Shown: positions 27,801 to 37,753, counted from the stretch's first letter. The stretch is DNA of 64,000 nt from Treponema ruminis (GCA_017161305.1 CP031518.1:1054001-1118000), one strand, 5' to 3'. Made by a program: numbers and translations. Notes: generated by a model not told the origin, from the sequence alone.

Positions 27801-30800
27801 AACGACAATCACAGGCTTTGTTTATAAGTCTGGCGACAAGGAGAAGAAGCCACTGGTTAATCTTGAAACCGTCGTTATAAATAAAGAAGCCGTAAACGAA
27901 GTGTACGACTGGAGCGGCATAATCAACAAAATGCCGGAAAAAGAACAGGGCGAAAGCTTTAAGCTTGAAATCACTGCAACAGATATTTACGGTCAGTATT
28001 CAATCGTTACAGTAAACCTTGGAATCGATGAAACGGCACCGACAATCACTCTTAACGCTGATGGAGAAATCGTTGACGGAGAAGAAAAGGTCAAGACTGG
28101 TGCAAGAATCATTGAGACAAATCCAAACTACAGTGTAAAGGATGGGGTAAACCGCTATCTCGTAAGCGGAACCTGGTGTGACGAATACAAAGAGGGTACA
28201 GGTGATGAGGCTCGCACCGTTCAGGGAACAGGAACAAGCGAACTCTACTGTGCTTACGCAACGGAACTTGAAAATAACCAGCCAAAATGGATTTATTTGA
28301 ACGGAACAGAAACTGTTACAATTGGTGAAACAACAAAAGAAGTGCCACTTCCAATTTCTGGAACCGCAAAATCAACAGCTGAAACATCATTCAATATCTA
28401 TATTCCTCTCACAGAATGCGGCAATTTCGCATACAAAATCTGGGGTAAAGACGTCGCTGGAAACGTGACTGATCCAGTCGTATACTCTGGAATTTCAGTC
28501 GATTTGGGCGCTCCGAAAATCACAAAAACTTCGGGCGACCTTCCAAAATATGTCAAGAAGGGCGAGACTCTTACAATTGCCGGAAGCTACGAAGATTCTT
28601 ACGGCATAAAGACACTTGCAGTAAAAGCTCTCTTCAAACCATTCGGCGAGACGGACTTTGCTGAGGTAACAACAGGCCAGCACGGTTATACACTTGCAGA
28701 TACCTGCACAGAAGACGGAAAATCAGGAAGTTTCTCGATTACAGTAAATCCTGCTTCACTCAAAAGCGAAGGTGAATGGAAATTTGACCTGACTGTTACT
28801 GATTTGGCTGACAGAACTGCTTCGATTACAAATCTTTCTACTATTGTAGACACTGTTGCACCGAAAGGTCTGCACGCAATGGACAAGTCAAACAAGGATT
28901 TGTATTTCCGAGTAGGCTCAAACAACAATGATGACATTTCTTCTTCTGATTCAAGCTGGGTTCCTGCGAAAGATGAAGATGTCGGCGGAAAATATTCTGA
29001 GAACACTTACGGAAACGCAAACACAATCAAAATCCGCGGCAACTTCAAGGATGACGGAACCGGCCTTGCAATGATTTACTACAAGGTCATCAGCAGTAAT
29101 TCTGCATTGGATTACGATACGCTCAAAGGACATGCAAACTCATTCCTTGCAAATTACAGTCAAAGCAATGATTTGGGCTATACAGGCTATTTCGCACCTC
29201 TGGCTGCAGACAAAATCGAGACAAAGCGGGTATTCTTCACATCTGATAACGGAAAAATCGGTGAGCGAACTCTTGATGCGGACGGAAATGGAAAAGACCT
29301 GACAGATGAAGCCGGAAACAAAGTCTATTTCCTCGAAAGCTCGGAATCTATCGTAAATTCTAAGGGTGAAACAAAATACTACACTGAAATCGAAAGTAAC
29401 TATGATTCAGTCCTTTCCGGATTTACTGAAGGCATCAACTATCTTATTCTCGTTGCAGTCGATAATGCCGGAAATGCTGCTCTTGATTCAGTAATTGCAG
29501 ACAAAGAATATCTCAATGCATCAATCAATGTCGATACTCAGGTTCCTGAGGCAAGTGGCGATGATTTGGGAATAAAATATACAAACGGAAAAGCCAACTC
29601 TACAACCGAAATCAAAGGAAAGGCAACGGACGCGGCTGCCGGAGTAAGGGATATCGTCATTTCTGTAAACAACAAGAAAATCAATATTGGCGATACTCTC
29701 GAAAATACGGAAACATATGGTTCCCTCACAATAGATTCAAAGACTGTTGTAAACGGCGTATCGACTTGGACTTGGACTGCAGTCCTCAAAAATGACAAGA
29801 TTTTTGCTGGCCTTGCTGCAAACACAGCATCACAGACATTCTCTGTAACTGCCACCGTAACAGATAACGCCGGAGCCGGTAACTCACAGTCTTACGGAGT
29901 AGCAAGCATCATTGCCGACAACAAAGTTCCAACGGTAGAACTTAAGACACCGACAGACAGGGATACTGACATCCCAGGATGCCAAATCAACGGCAAGATT
30001 TCACTTGAAGGTACAATCAATGATGAAAACGTCCTGCCGGAAACAGCAATCGCAGGAATCCAGTACAGAAAGTCTGATGGCGAATCAGCATGGGCTGAAG
30101 TTCCTGGAATCAATCTTTCCGGAAACTACACATTCAAAGTTAAAGATTTCGACACAACAACACTTGAAGACGGAACATACGAGCTCAGAGCCGTTGCTGT
30201 CGATAAGTCAGGCAATACAGGCTATTCAGACGCACAGACCGTAATCATCTCTCAGGATTCGGACAGACCGAAGGTACAGATTAATAATCTTTCAAATGTT
30301 GGAACAGCGTCAGCTCCGGTTTATATCCTCAAATTTGGTACAAAGGCCCAGATTAGCGGTACAATTAAAGATGATGATGCTTCTTCAACTGCTGTTGTAA
30401 AGGAATTTATCGTATCTGATTCTCCGATTACTCTTGCTGAAGATGGAACTGTCTCTGGAAATACTGGTTCATTTAAAGTATGGACTGTTTCAAGCGGTGA
30501 CTGGACTTTTGAACCTAGTGATACAGTCGACGGAGAAAAAAAGATTTATTTCTATGTAAAAGATAATTTTGATAAAGTCTTCTATACTGGAAATGCAACA
30601 TTAGTCAGTGAAAAATCAACTGCTCTTGCTCAGCCTTACTTCCAGTTCAAGACAGAGGATAAGGTTTCAAATGCCTCATACATTACTTATAAGTCAGACG
30701 GAACGGCTCCGACCGTTTCTTCTACAAAGGTAAGAGTATTCTCTGATGCGGCTGGAAATAATGTTCTTACGGATGCATCCGGAACAGCTGTTGCCGACGA

Positions 30801-33800
30801 GTCACTTTCCGGTTCTGTTTATCTCGGTGGAAGCAAGAAACAGTATGTAAGGTTTATAGTTCAGGCATTTGATGAAAACGGAATTGCAAGCATGCAATTT
30901 AAGATTAGTGGAATCAATAAAGCAGATTCAACTAAAAAAGAAATTGAACTTTCAACACCTTCAAATTGGAATGGAAAGGATGGTAAAAGCAAAGATTCTC
31001 CTGCAGAATGGATTTCTGATGTAGTTGATATTTCACAGTTTGCTACAGGAAGCGTTTCTTGTACAGCTGTTGCAATGGATACGTCTGACTTGCCTGGAAA
31101 TACAACACCGACATTCAATGTTGACAACACACCGCCAAACATTAACATATCTTCTCCTAAATCAACTGATGAACTGACCGGAAAAATCAGTTTCTCTGGA
31201 ACTTCTATTGATTTAGAAAGTGGAACTGAAAAAACAGCATGGCTTATTCCATCTACAGATCAGGCTGGATCGAGTGATACCGCTCTTGCACTTCTCGTAG
31301 ATGATTCTGGAAAGTCTCTCTGGAACAACACTTATGATGCAGGTAAATCTGAAAGTACATGGCAGTTTACTCTCTCAAATGAACTTATTGCTTATGATAA
31401 TTCAAATTATGCCGGCTCAAACATTGCTGACGGAGTGTACACTTTACCGTTCTATGTAATGGCGGAGGATAAGCTTGGAAATATCGCTATTAAAAAAGAC
31501 TTCACGTTTATGCATAATCCAGATGGAGACAGACCGAAGACTGAAGTCATCTATCCGAATGAAACAAGTTATGGTAAAAATGCGGCTGGTAAAACAGAAA
31601 ATCATGTAACTCTCTCTGGCTCAATTAGAATTTCTGGAAGTGCAATCATTCCTTCTGGCACGACAACTGTGGCCGCTGTTTACCTTCAGATTGATAAAGG
31701 AAGTGCTACAACAAGTGGCTCAACAACGACAATAAACTACACGACTGGAAAAGACTATATTGAGAGCCTCACGAAGAACGGACAGAAAGTTTATACAGTT
31801 TATAAAAAAACTGCTGCTGAGACGAATTTAGGAAAAACTTTCCAGTTTGCTGATTCTTCAAGCGTAGCAGACTGGTGGGGAATTAAGGCTGAAAAGACTG
31901 CCGCATGGAGCTGTACAATTAACGCCAAGGAGGAAATGAAGCCTGCTAATAATGAATTGACATATATCAGATTCCGTGCCTGTGCTGTAAATGAAGAGGG
32001 AAAGGTTGGTACATGGACTCCTTGGTACAATATCAACATTGATAATGATGCTCCAAGCCAGACTGCAACAATGTATCAGTTTGAGACGACTCAGCCGAGT
32101 TCAGGTTGTGTTGCTTCTACAATTCTTGCGGAAAATAACATAAAGGCAAGAAATGTTTATGAAGGCGATATGTATCTCAAAGGCGACTGGTACCTTGCAA
32201 TCAAGGTAAGGGATAACAGTTCCATTGATACAACAAAAACGACTGTAACAGGAAAGAATTCAAGTCCGACTTATTATGCTTCAACTGTTACTGGCGACAC
32301 AAATGAGGCAAAAGAACAGTATCTTTTCATTAAAGTTGAACGTTCAGAAACATATACAGTTTCTGTTTCAGATGGCGAGAATACTGTCAAAAATGTCTAC
32401 TATCTCAACCGGGACGATACAGCCCCAACAATAGAATCTGTCTACAAAGGCTCAGATTCGACGGCAACCGCAAATCATCTTGCTGAGTATAAAGCAGAAG
32501 ATGTAAAGATTAATGCTGTTGAAGATAACGACTATATTTATGCACTCGGTGGAAGGGCTACTGAAAGCGGTTCTGGATTCAAGCGGCTCGTATTCTACTA
32601 TGTACGTGCAAACGCTACAGACGGAAGATCTTATACAAAACCTGTAGTACTTGATCCTATGATTACGACTGGAGAGGCTGATTCAAAAGAGGCTATTTCA
32701 GGACTTACAGACCGAACCTTTACTCAGGAAAGTACCGAATATCATCTTTATTCAAAAGAGGTTGCTGGTAAACTTTGTGCAGACGGATATACCTTCACTC
32801 CGACAGCTGCTGCAGACATTACTGGTAACAGCCATATCCGAAAAGGCGGTTTAATCGAAGCTGGCGGTGTACTCCGCAGAATTGATGATATTGACACTAC
32901 TAATGGAAAAGTCACATTCGATACGGACACAGGTGTTAGAACTGAAACCAGCACGACAGTCTACTTCCCATATGCTCAGGTTGTTGACAATACTGTCGGC
33001 GAGGGTGTTCAGAACAGCACTGGAAAAGATTTCACATTCAAATCTGATTCTCCTGACGACGGCGACGGAATGCCTGAAGCTGTTAAAGGTAACTCTTCAA
33101 GCGGCTATTCTTGGGAAGCCACAGTCCATTCAAGCAACATGCCTGACGGTCCTTGTGCCCTTGTTGTCCTCGCATTTGATGCGGCAGGAAATGTAAGCGG
33201 AAAAACTTACTCAATGAACATTCAAAACAGGGCTCCTCGTCTTGCAAAAGTCTTCCTTGGAACAGACTTGAACTCAAATAATGTCTGGGCTGCCGATGAA
33301 TTTGTGGGCTACAACCTTTATAACGCATACTCTGTTGGAACTGGTGTCCAGACTAGAAGTGTCATAGCAACCACCGAAGTTAAAGAAAAACAGAGCATTA
33401 AAACTGCGGATTTCGGCTCTGCTTTCCAGATTAAGGATAAACTTGCCGTAATCTCAGAATTCGTAGGTGGAAATGGTGACATCTCAATGGTCTACAAAAA
33501 AGATGCGGCTACGACAGATTCTGTTCCTGCTTCTGGTACAGGTGCGGGAACTCTGGCAGCAGCAGACGCAAAAGTCAGCGCAACAACTGCCGCTCTTATT
33601 ACATCTTTGATTGGAGCTGGTGATAAGATTGGAACGGTCTCATATCATAGCAGCAATACTTCTACAAGTCTTAAAGGCTTTACTTTGACAAGTGAAGAAG
33701 TAGCAGGCCTTGCTTCTACAGAAACACTTTCTGCTGAAAACGGAAACTTAACAGGTGTAAATGCTTCGTTCACATTCTGGGACTCAACTGATGAAGGTGC

Positions 33801-36477
33801 AAGCCAGAGCTGTGTACTCCATATTTCTGACCTTACGCTTGCTTTGGTGGATGCAACTCCGCCAAATGTTGTAATCAATCCGTTCTACTGGGATTCTGCT
33901 GAAAATAACAGTCTTTACAATAACAGCAAGACGAACGGTCACATCGAACTTGAAAGCGACTGGATGACAACTAGTACTTACTCTACAAATAATACCGCTG
34001 CCAATAAAAACGCAGAATATGACCGTGACCCGAAAGTCTCAGGAAAAATCATATTCACAGGTACGGCTTATGATGACCACACACTCCAAAACCTTAAGTT
34101 CACTCTTTCAAGACCGGTAACAACAAATGGCAATACAACTGAAACCGCATTCACAGGTTTTGCAAATGTTCCAATGGCAACTTACAACCCGAATTCAACG
34201 GATGCGACATATGTTGCTAATGAAGGCTGGTCTGCTTTGAGCGGTAACTCTGGAAGTGCAGTATCTGCGGGTGGTAAGTATGAATGGACTATCAGCCGGA
34301 CAAGCACAACCGAAGAAATTAATGCACGCAAATACGGTGACACCTGCTATCTCAGCCAGAAAGGACACAAAATCTACTGGACGATTACAATCGACACCGA
34401 GCAGATAAATGGTGTAGCCGCAAAAGATGTAAAACTCACCGTAACTGCAACAGACTTGAGCAACCTTACTTCTGCAAATGCTACATCGACAAACTCTTAT
34501 CCGGCTTCTGGTATGACAGATGCAAAGACGAACCATGTCCCGGTTTATCAGATGGATGTCGTGCCATATATTACGAAGCTGTACACAAGACTTTCTCATA
34601 ACGCCGGTGAAGAATTCGCCCGCTCTGCAACAGGACGCTATTCGGTGAACAAGGCAGAGACTTTCAGATTGTTCGGCTTCAATTTGGATAAGTCTGAAAC
34701 AGGTGTTGGTAATAACAAAACTGTAAAAACAACGGTTACATTCACACCTGATGGTGCAACAACAGGAACAGCCCTTGATGTTTCTATACCAGTAGAAACT
34801 GATACAGAAGACAAGGAGATTCTTGATAAGTCTGAACTTGGCTCACACATCAAAGTTGCTGCGGCAAATGCAACGACAAAAGGTTCTCTAAAAGTAACTG
34901 TAAATGGTGTTGTCAGCCTGAACAATGACAATGTTGACCCAAGTTTTACAGACAATGATACAAAGGCATACAACTCACAGGCAAACGGCATCACAAACAA
35001 TCTCTTGAATGATGATGTAAAGATTTACTTGTGGACGACAGGTGTGTTCGATACAATAATGAGCGGACACGGTGCAAATGTAACCAGCCCGATGATGAAG
35101 TTTGACCCAAGCGGAAATTACTACATCAGCTACGGCCAGGGAGCAAACTTGTTTGCAATTAATAAGTATTATAAAGATTCAACAAATACTTATAAGAATG
35201 ATGATAGGACATTGGATATGTGTTACAATAAATATCATAATACGAATGTTGCTTATGACACAGACGGAAACATTTATGGAGTCGCAACTAATACAGACCG
35301 AATAAATACAAGTAGTGGTAGCGCAACAAGTTTTACATTTTTCTCAAGGGCGTTAGGTAAGCTCATTGATGGAAATACGGATAATAATAGCTATAAAGCG
35401 GGCAATTATTATAATGGTTCTAATAAGCGTCGTCTTGAACTAAGTCATTATGGTGGTATCTCAAACACCGATGATGATACAGGTACATACAACATCAATC
35501 GTGTTCAGCGACCAAAATTAACTGTCTCGGGAAATACAAGTTCTGCAAAAGTCTATATGGCTTACTACGATGCCAGTGCAAACAATGTGAAATTCCGTTA
35601 TGGTACAGTAACTGGAACAGAATACTATACTCGTGATTATAATTATTATTCTCAGGAGTACACATATACTCGTAATGACAAAATGACCGGTGGTATTGCA
35701 AACGATCTGTCTGGCAACGGTACTGACTCAGGCACAAATGCCTCTTCTGCTTCAGGTTATCACCTCATCGCAACCAGCAGCACAACCTATAAAGGTGGTG
35801 CTTACACGGCTGTCGGTTACGCAAGTAATGGAGATGCTGTAGTTGCCTGGTACGATGCAAGTAATCGTCAGCTTGTGTTCTCTTACAATACGGCAGCAAA
35901 CATCGCTAAAACAACATTCAATAATGGCTCCCCTAATGCTGAAACAACTGCCGCTCAGACTGCATGGCAGACAAACGCTGTAGTAATTGATTCAGATTAT
36001 GCAGGCTGGTATGTTGACCTCGCAGTTGACGGCGATGGCGGTGTTCATATTGCATACTATAAGAGTTCTACCGGCGACTTGAAATATGCGTATATCGAAA
36101 AATATGATGAAGCTAAAAGGAATGGCAAACTTAATACAAGCAAAGTTAAGGTCGTAACAGTAGATTCATATCTTTCTGTCGGTACCAACATCACAATCAA
36201 TGTAAAGGGAAGCGTTCCGTATATCTACTATTACAACACGTCTGCCAACCAGACCACAAACTCAATCAAGGTTGCTTGGCAGGAAAAGTCAACCTTGGGT
36301 AACGGTGCCGTCAACGACAAGTTCACCGGTAACTGGGAATGTATGACAATCCCAACCGCCAACATCCCGAACGATGCAACCGTTTCCGGTGGTGTCCCAA
36401 CAGCCGGCACATTCGCCAACAAGGTCATCCTCGGCTACATGACCGATCAATACTTCGAAAAGGCCGAGTTGCAGTAA
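24838..36477 (+). CDS. Giant Ig-like repeat lipoprotein, 3879 aa (paralogue A)
   Basis: The start at 24838 rather than 24826 is supported by GGAG six nt upstream, the same arrangement as paralogue B. Residues 1-23 are a lipoprotein signal with lipobox LASC (Cys23). Much of the protein is a chain of bacterial Ig-like modules, seen as recurring VDTxxP or DTTKP strand starts and phrases of the type 'xDxAGN' at module ends. Modules such as PKGLHAMDKSNKDLYF and DRPKVQINNLSNVG recur in paralogue B. The last 450 residues change to a different repeat (FDPSGNYYISYG, VAWYDASNRQLVFSY, LAVDGDGGVHIAYY) that looks like beta-propeller blades. It is probably a long surface-anchored adhesin or stalk. No catalytic motif was seen. 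A cluster of hairpins ending in a terminator follows the stop. Confidence 0.85.
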   Translation: MKRFTEIFAAGFIAFVLLALASCGESAGLGSTVDTEAPKLSIEYPPAAAAVKGTFVFAGTCSDDKGISRVEVSIKNLDTGVSYGKSLANVNNSLTWELSVNKENDSGFDLPDGKYQFEAIAYDKSGRSSGVSSRQFDIDNTPPVFVITKPGVDRKAFVSNGSLSKYGSLFTIDGTIADDHSIATMDVTVYDKNGNLVSTDPYSEQEISTTGGTSVTIARYIADGQDEVNKRYKEIYDYSEDADSSGNKIYSCTITIADSTKEYKNPGDSGSEGGNSTSVVYLYDDVYEDYMSAKKGAGLSVNDFRSVLNGTASDDSIKGKGLKDFSVNQVRTALANFAKDTTKIEDNSLSFSLNPNADPTYAISGFNLNYNEAGTAIAAGTNKAMGEQPLTIIVNAGLDQVNIDPKSLKVYIKKIIDADKAHITKKALNNSIADLVTKVSELEINLSNAVESSNSDAQKEAEAQLSVIDGWKLLLDNSKDTSSSDKTVTLSTSLPASNYIEANAYYAIVVTGCDKDGVKLSQTKNYGFMGTVSAVPPSANFTSPKELSYFANSKYSEGSETDKLVFTGTATENNAGMTLREITATLTVSDESTGQKVPGSIQITITGDSDNQWTEAGGLSCVYDEQTHTNLWTFIPSLCGEAYQKIMAEAEGLMYMYTVNIKVTGTSALTYEMTRSVHIDTTKPVVRITSVTPVVSGAEYFGAGDENTYINGSVSLKGSIEEPNLTEVKYDIWASTDLEKTLTAEDSILNELKTFTEGKINGSLGRIYTINQEIDTELITKFFISKEKIEKDQPIQAKIVVTAIDTVGNEGNYSSSDSNDGKDLIIYQETNRPKITLGNADSKITAKSGINVNSNLFGTTNNNKLSISVSDDDYIASYEIFICKEDDEFAAEANRIETPKKTSAALNYVLPEEEGGYKVKVVARDFIASEINTDQNNPTGIMTVGPFLIAVDSGAPTLNLSNPQNGTFVSRANGIDGGVKGTVSKREGTTITGFVYKSGDKEKKPLVNLETVVINKEAVNEVYDWSGIINKMPEKEQGESFKLEITATDIYGQYSIVTVNLGIDETAPTITLNADGEIVDGEEKVKTGARIIETNPNYSVKDGVNRYLVSGTWCDEYKEGTGDEARTVQGTGTSELYCAYATELENNQPKWIYLNGTETVTIGETTKEVPLPISGTAKSTAETSFNIYIPLTECGNFAYKIWGKDVAGNVTDPVVYSGISVDLGAPKITKTSGDLPKYVKKGETLTIAGSYEDSYGIKTLAVKALFKPFGETDFAEVTTGQHGYTLADTCTEDGKSGSFSITVNPASLKSEGEWKFDLTVTDLADRTASITNLSTIVDTVAPKGLHAMDKSNKDLYFRVGSNNNDDISSSDSSWVPAKDEDVGGKYSENTYGNANTIKIRGNFKDDGTGLAMIYYKVISSNSALDYDTLKGHANSFLANYSQSNDLGYTGYFAPLAADKIETKRVFFTSDNGKIGERTLDADGNGKDLTDEAGNKVYFLESSESIVNSKGETKYYTEIESNYDSVLSGFTEGINYLILVAVDNAGNAALDSVIADKEYLNASINVDTQVPEASGDDLGIKYTNGKANSTTEIKGKATDAAAGVRDIVISVNNKKINIGDTLENTETYGSLTIDSKTVVNGVSTWTWTAVLKNDKIFAGLAANTASQTFSVTATVTDNAGAGNSQSYGVASIIADNKVPTVELKTPTDRDTDIPGCQINGKISLEGTINDENVLPETAIAGIQYRKSDGESAWAEVPGINLSGNYTFKVKDFDTTTLEDGTYELRAVAVDKSGNTGYSDAQTVIISQDSDRPKVQINNLSNVGTASAPVYILKFGTKAQISGTIKDDDASSTAVVKEFIVSDSPITLAEDGTVSGNTGSFKVWTVSSGDWTFEPSDTVDGEKKIYFYVKDNFDKVFYTGNATLVSEKSTALAQPYFQFKTEDKVSNASYITYKSDGTAPTVSSTKVRVFSDAAGNNVLTDASGTAVADESLSGSVYLGGSKKQYVRFIVQAFDENGIASMQFKISGINKADSTKKEIELSTPSNWNGKDGKSKDSPAEWISDVVDISQFATGSVSCTAVAMDTSDLPGNTTPTFNVDNTPPNINISSPKSTDELTGKISFSGTSIDLESGTEKTAWLIPSTDQAGSSDTALALLVDDSGKSLWNNTYDAGKSESTWQFTLSNELIAYDNSNYAGSNIADGVYTLPFYVMAEDKLGNIAIKKDFTFMHNPDGDRPKTEVIYPNETSYGKNAAGKTENHVTLSGSIRISGSAIIPSGTTTVAAVYLQIDKGSATTSGSTTTINYTTGKDYIESLTKNGQKVYTVYKKTAAETNLGKTFQFADSSSVADWWGIKAEKTAAWSCTINAKEEMKPANNELTYIRFRACAVNEEGKVGTWTPWYNINIDNDAPSQTATMYQFETTQPSSGCVASTILAENNIKARNVYEGDMYLKGDWYLAIKVRDNSSIDTTKTTVTGKNSSPTYYASTVTGDTNEAKEQYLFIKVERSETYTVSVSDGENTVKNVYYLNRDDTAPTIESVYKGSDSTATANHLAEYKAEDVKINAVEDNDYIYALGGRATESGSGFKRLVFYYVRANATDGRSYTKPVVLDPMITTGEADSKEAISGLTDRTFTQESTEYHLYSKEVAGKLCADGYTFTPTAAADITGNSHIRKGGLIEAGGVLRRIDDIDTTNGKVTFDTDTGVRTETSTTVYFPYAQVVDNTVGEGVQNSTGKDFTFKSDSPDDGDGMPEAVKGNSSSGYSWEATVHSSNMPDGPCALVVLAFDAAGNVSGKTYSMNIQNRAPRLAKVFLGTDLNSNNVWAADEFVGYNLYNAYSVGTGVQTRSVIATTEVKEKQSIKTADFGSAFQIKDKLAVISEFVGGNGDISMVYKKDAATTDSVPASGTGAGTLAAADAKVSATTAALITSLIGAGDKIGTVSYHSSNTSTSLKGFTLTSEEVAGLASTETLSAENGNLTGVNASFTFWDSTDEGASQSCVLHISDLTLALVDATPPNVVINPFYWDSAENNSLYNNSKTNGHIELESDWMTTSTYSTNNTAANKNAEYDRDPKVSGKIIFTGTAYDDHTLQNLKFTLSRPVTTNGNTTETAFTGFANVPMATYNPNSTDATYVANEGWSALSGNSGSAVSAGGKYEWTISRTSTTEEINARKYGDTCYLSQKGHKIYWTITIDTEQINGVAAKDVKLTVTATDLSNLTSANATSTNSYPASGMTDAKTNHVPVYQMDVVPYITKLYTRLSHNAGEEFARSATGRYSVNKAETFRLFGFNLDKSETGVGNNKTVKTTVTFTPDGATTGTALDVSIPVETDTEDKEILDKSELGSHIKVAAANATTKGSLKVTVNGVVSLNNDNVDPSFTDNDTKAYNSQANGITNNLLNDDVKIYLWTTGVFDTIMSGHGANVTSPMMKFDPSGNYYISYGQGANLFAINKYYKDSTNTYKNDDRTLDMCYNKYHNTNVAYDTDGNIYGVATNTDRINTSSGSATSFTFFSRALGKLIDGNTDNNSYKAGNYYNGSNKRRLELSHYGGISNTDDDTGTYNINRVQRPKLTVSGNTSSAKVYMAYYDASANNVKFRYGTVTGTEYYTRDYNYYSQEYTYTRNDKMTGGIANDLSGNGTDSGTNASSASGYHLIATSSTTYKGGAYTAVGYASNGDAVVAWYDASNRQLVFSYNTAANIAKTTFNNGSPNAETTAAQTAWQTNAVVIDSDYAGWYVDLAVDGDGGVHIAYYKSSTGDLKYAYIEKYDEAKRNGKLNTSKVKVVTVDSYLSVGTNITINVKGSVPYIYYYNTSANQTTNSIKVAWQEKSTLGNGAVNDKFTGNWECMTIPTANIPNDATVSGGVPTAGTFANKVILGYMTDQYFEKAELQ

Positions 36478-36486
36478 AAAAAATCC

Positions 36487-36579
36487 CCCTTGCCAACCCC
36501 GGCAGGGAGGATATATAAAAGAAAAGGCAACACGCAGTCCAGCGTCTTGCCTCCATTGTGGGTGCCTGATTATTCAGGC
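36487..36579 (+). other. Cluster of three hairpins in the 3' region of giant gene A
   Basis: Three potential stem-loops follow the stop codon. They are 36487-36507 (CCCTTGCC with GGCAGGG), 36526-36551 (GGCAACACGC with GCGTCTTGCC, one mismatch) and 36564-36579 (GCCTGA-TTAT-TCAGGC). They lead directly into the terminator hairpin. The density of pairing is unusual for this AT-rich window and could represent a structured 3' UTR or small RNA; function is unknown. Confidence 0.5.
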
Positions 36580-36585
36580 GTTAGG

Positions 36586-36629
36586 CCCGTCACAAAGGTT
36601 CGAAACATTTTGTGGCGGGTTTTCTTTTT
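36586..36629 (+). terminator. Rho-independent terminator of giant gene A
   Basis: An 11-bp stem (36586-36596 with 36609-36619, including one G-T wobble) is followed by a T-rich tract at 36620-36629. It lies 109 bp after the giant gene stop. Confidence 0.8.
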
Positions 36630-36671
36630 ATTCGCCGTCTTTTCGGCGACAGACATTAATTGCGTAGTTGA

Positions 36672-37652
36672 TTATTGTGCAGAAGACACGGTTTCCCGAG
36701 AAAGTTCATCTTTTAGAACAAGAATCTGATCCAACGGCAATGAGCAGCATAATGCGATTTCTTCGGCTGAAAGTTTGTTTAATTTAAGTAAATTTTTTGC
36801 ATTAGAAATTGCATTTATGCGTTCACCTTGTTGTAATCCCTGTTGAATCCCTTGCTTTTCGCCCTGCATGAAGGCGTATTTCTCGCGGGAAATGCAGTCA
36901 TGGACAAATCTCTCGTAGCCGATCTGGTTTTCCCATTCCTGCTGGTCCCGGCTCATTGAGTTTAAAAGCGCTTCTGCCATGTCCATTTCCTCCTGCATCT
37001 TGGTAAGTTTATTGAGCAGAAGCCTTGCTTTCTCGTTTTCTCCTGCCATTATCAGAATAGACCAAAATTCGAGTTCTGACAACTCTGAGGCCGGCTTGCT
37101 AAAAAGCTCTTTGATTTTTGGAAGCTCAATATAGTGAATCTGCACGATGTCGCTCAGCTCGGTGTTGTCTTTCCTTTCACGAAATGTGTACGTATGATGC
37201 AATCTTTTGTCCTCGACGGTCTTAAAGTCCATGAACATTATCTGGTAGATGTGGGCTAGAGAACTGTAAGGCTCGCCAGAACTTAAGGAATTGTGCGTGA
37301 GGGTAGCCGCATAGTAGATTGACCGCTTGATTTGGTCGTCCTGATACATTGAATTCTGTATCTCCACATCCACCTCGCTACCATCCTCCAGCTTGCAGTG
37401 GATGTCCAGTCGCGGGAACTTTCCGTCGGTACGGCTAGGCAAGAGTTCTGGATTCAGGACTTTTGTTTCTCTGACTTTGCGGCCAATCACCGCGGAAAGC
37501 ATTTTGTTTCTGCAGTAGGTTGATTCCTTACATTCTTTTGAAAAAAAGGATTTGAATACGATATCGTTCTTAAGGTTAAGCAATCTGCCCTGAGCGACGG
37601 CCTGGGCTGCTTCTTTTTTGATTTCGTCACCGACAATAATCTGGTAGGTCAT
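36672..37652 (-). CDS. Rpn family recombination-promoting nuclease / PD-(D/E)XK nuclease family transposase, copy 1
   Basis: The protein has 326 aa from the ATG at 37652, which has AGAGGTG seven nt upstream and aligns with copy 2. A reading from 37751 adds 33 residues encoded by the upstream palindrome and was rejected. The N-terminus KNDIVFKSFF and the catalytic core LDIHCKLEDGSEVDVEIQN (Asp83, Glu97, Gln99) match the Rpn/transposase_31 PD-(D/E)XK family. The C-terminal region carries QG-rich repeats (GIQQGLQQGERI), common in this family. Known Rpn proteins are DNA endonucleases that promote RecA-independent recombination. It is a tandem paralogue of copy 2, nearly identical through the core but divergent in the last 45 residues. 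Confidence 0.85.
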   Translation of the reverse strand: MTYQIIVGDEIKKEAAQAVAQGRLLNLKNDIVFKSFFSKECKESTYCRNKMLSAVIGRKVRETKVLNPELLPSRTDGKFPRLDIHCKLEDGSEVDVEIQNSMYQDDQIKRSIYYAATLTHNSLSSGEPYSSLAHIYQIMFMDFKTVEDKRLHHTYTFRERKDNTELSDIVQIHYIELPKIKELFSKPASELSELEFWSILIMAGENEKARLLLNKLTKMQEEMDMAEALLNSMSRDQQEWENQIGYERFVHDCISREKYAFMQGEKQGIQQGLQQGERINAISNAKNLLKLNKLSAEEIALCCSLPLDQILVLKDELSRETVSSAQ

Positions 37653-37663
37653 ATTTTCACCTC

Positions 37664-37753
37664 TTTTGGAAATAAATTTTTCGCAGGAGAAAGATTGTAG
37701 TGTTGTAGTGGAACACGAATCTCTCTTTTTCCTACACATATTTATTTCCAAAA
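37664..37753. repeat. Long imperfect palindrome before Rpn copy 1
   Basis: The outer arms TTTTGGAAATAAAT (37664-37677) and ATTTATTTCCAAAA (37740-37753) are perfect 14-nt inverted repeats. Inside, AGGAGAAAGATT and AATCTCTCTTTTTCCT, then GTGTT and AACAC, can extend the pairing toward a small loop. The left arm abuts the Shine-Dalgarno of Rpn copy 1, so it may regulate translation or bind the nuclease or a regulator. Confidence 0.8.

Noticed and set aside
34195-34599. 134-aa minus-strand open frame inside giant gene A, and many similar ones in both giant genes
   Set aside because: They are Val/Ser-rich reverse readings of Thr/Glu/Asp-rich repeats and have no independent support.
36580-36600. 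Integron attC-like core (GTTAGGC) and a T-loop-like GGTTCGAAAC near giant gene A
   Set aside because: No matching RYYYAAC partner at attC spacing and no tRNA cloverleaf could be drawn; the bases are explained by the terminator hairpin.
37653-37751. N-terminal 33-residue extension of Rpn copy 1 starting at 37751
   Set aside because: The extension is encoded by the palindrome, is absent from copy 2, and the internal ATG at 37652 has a clear ribosome site.
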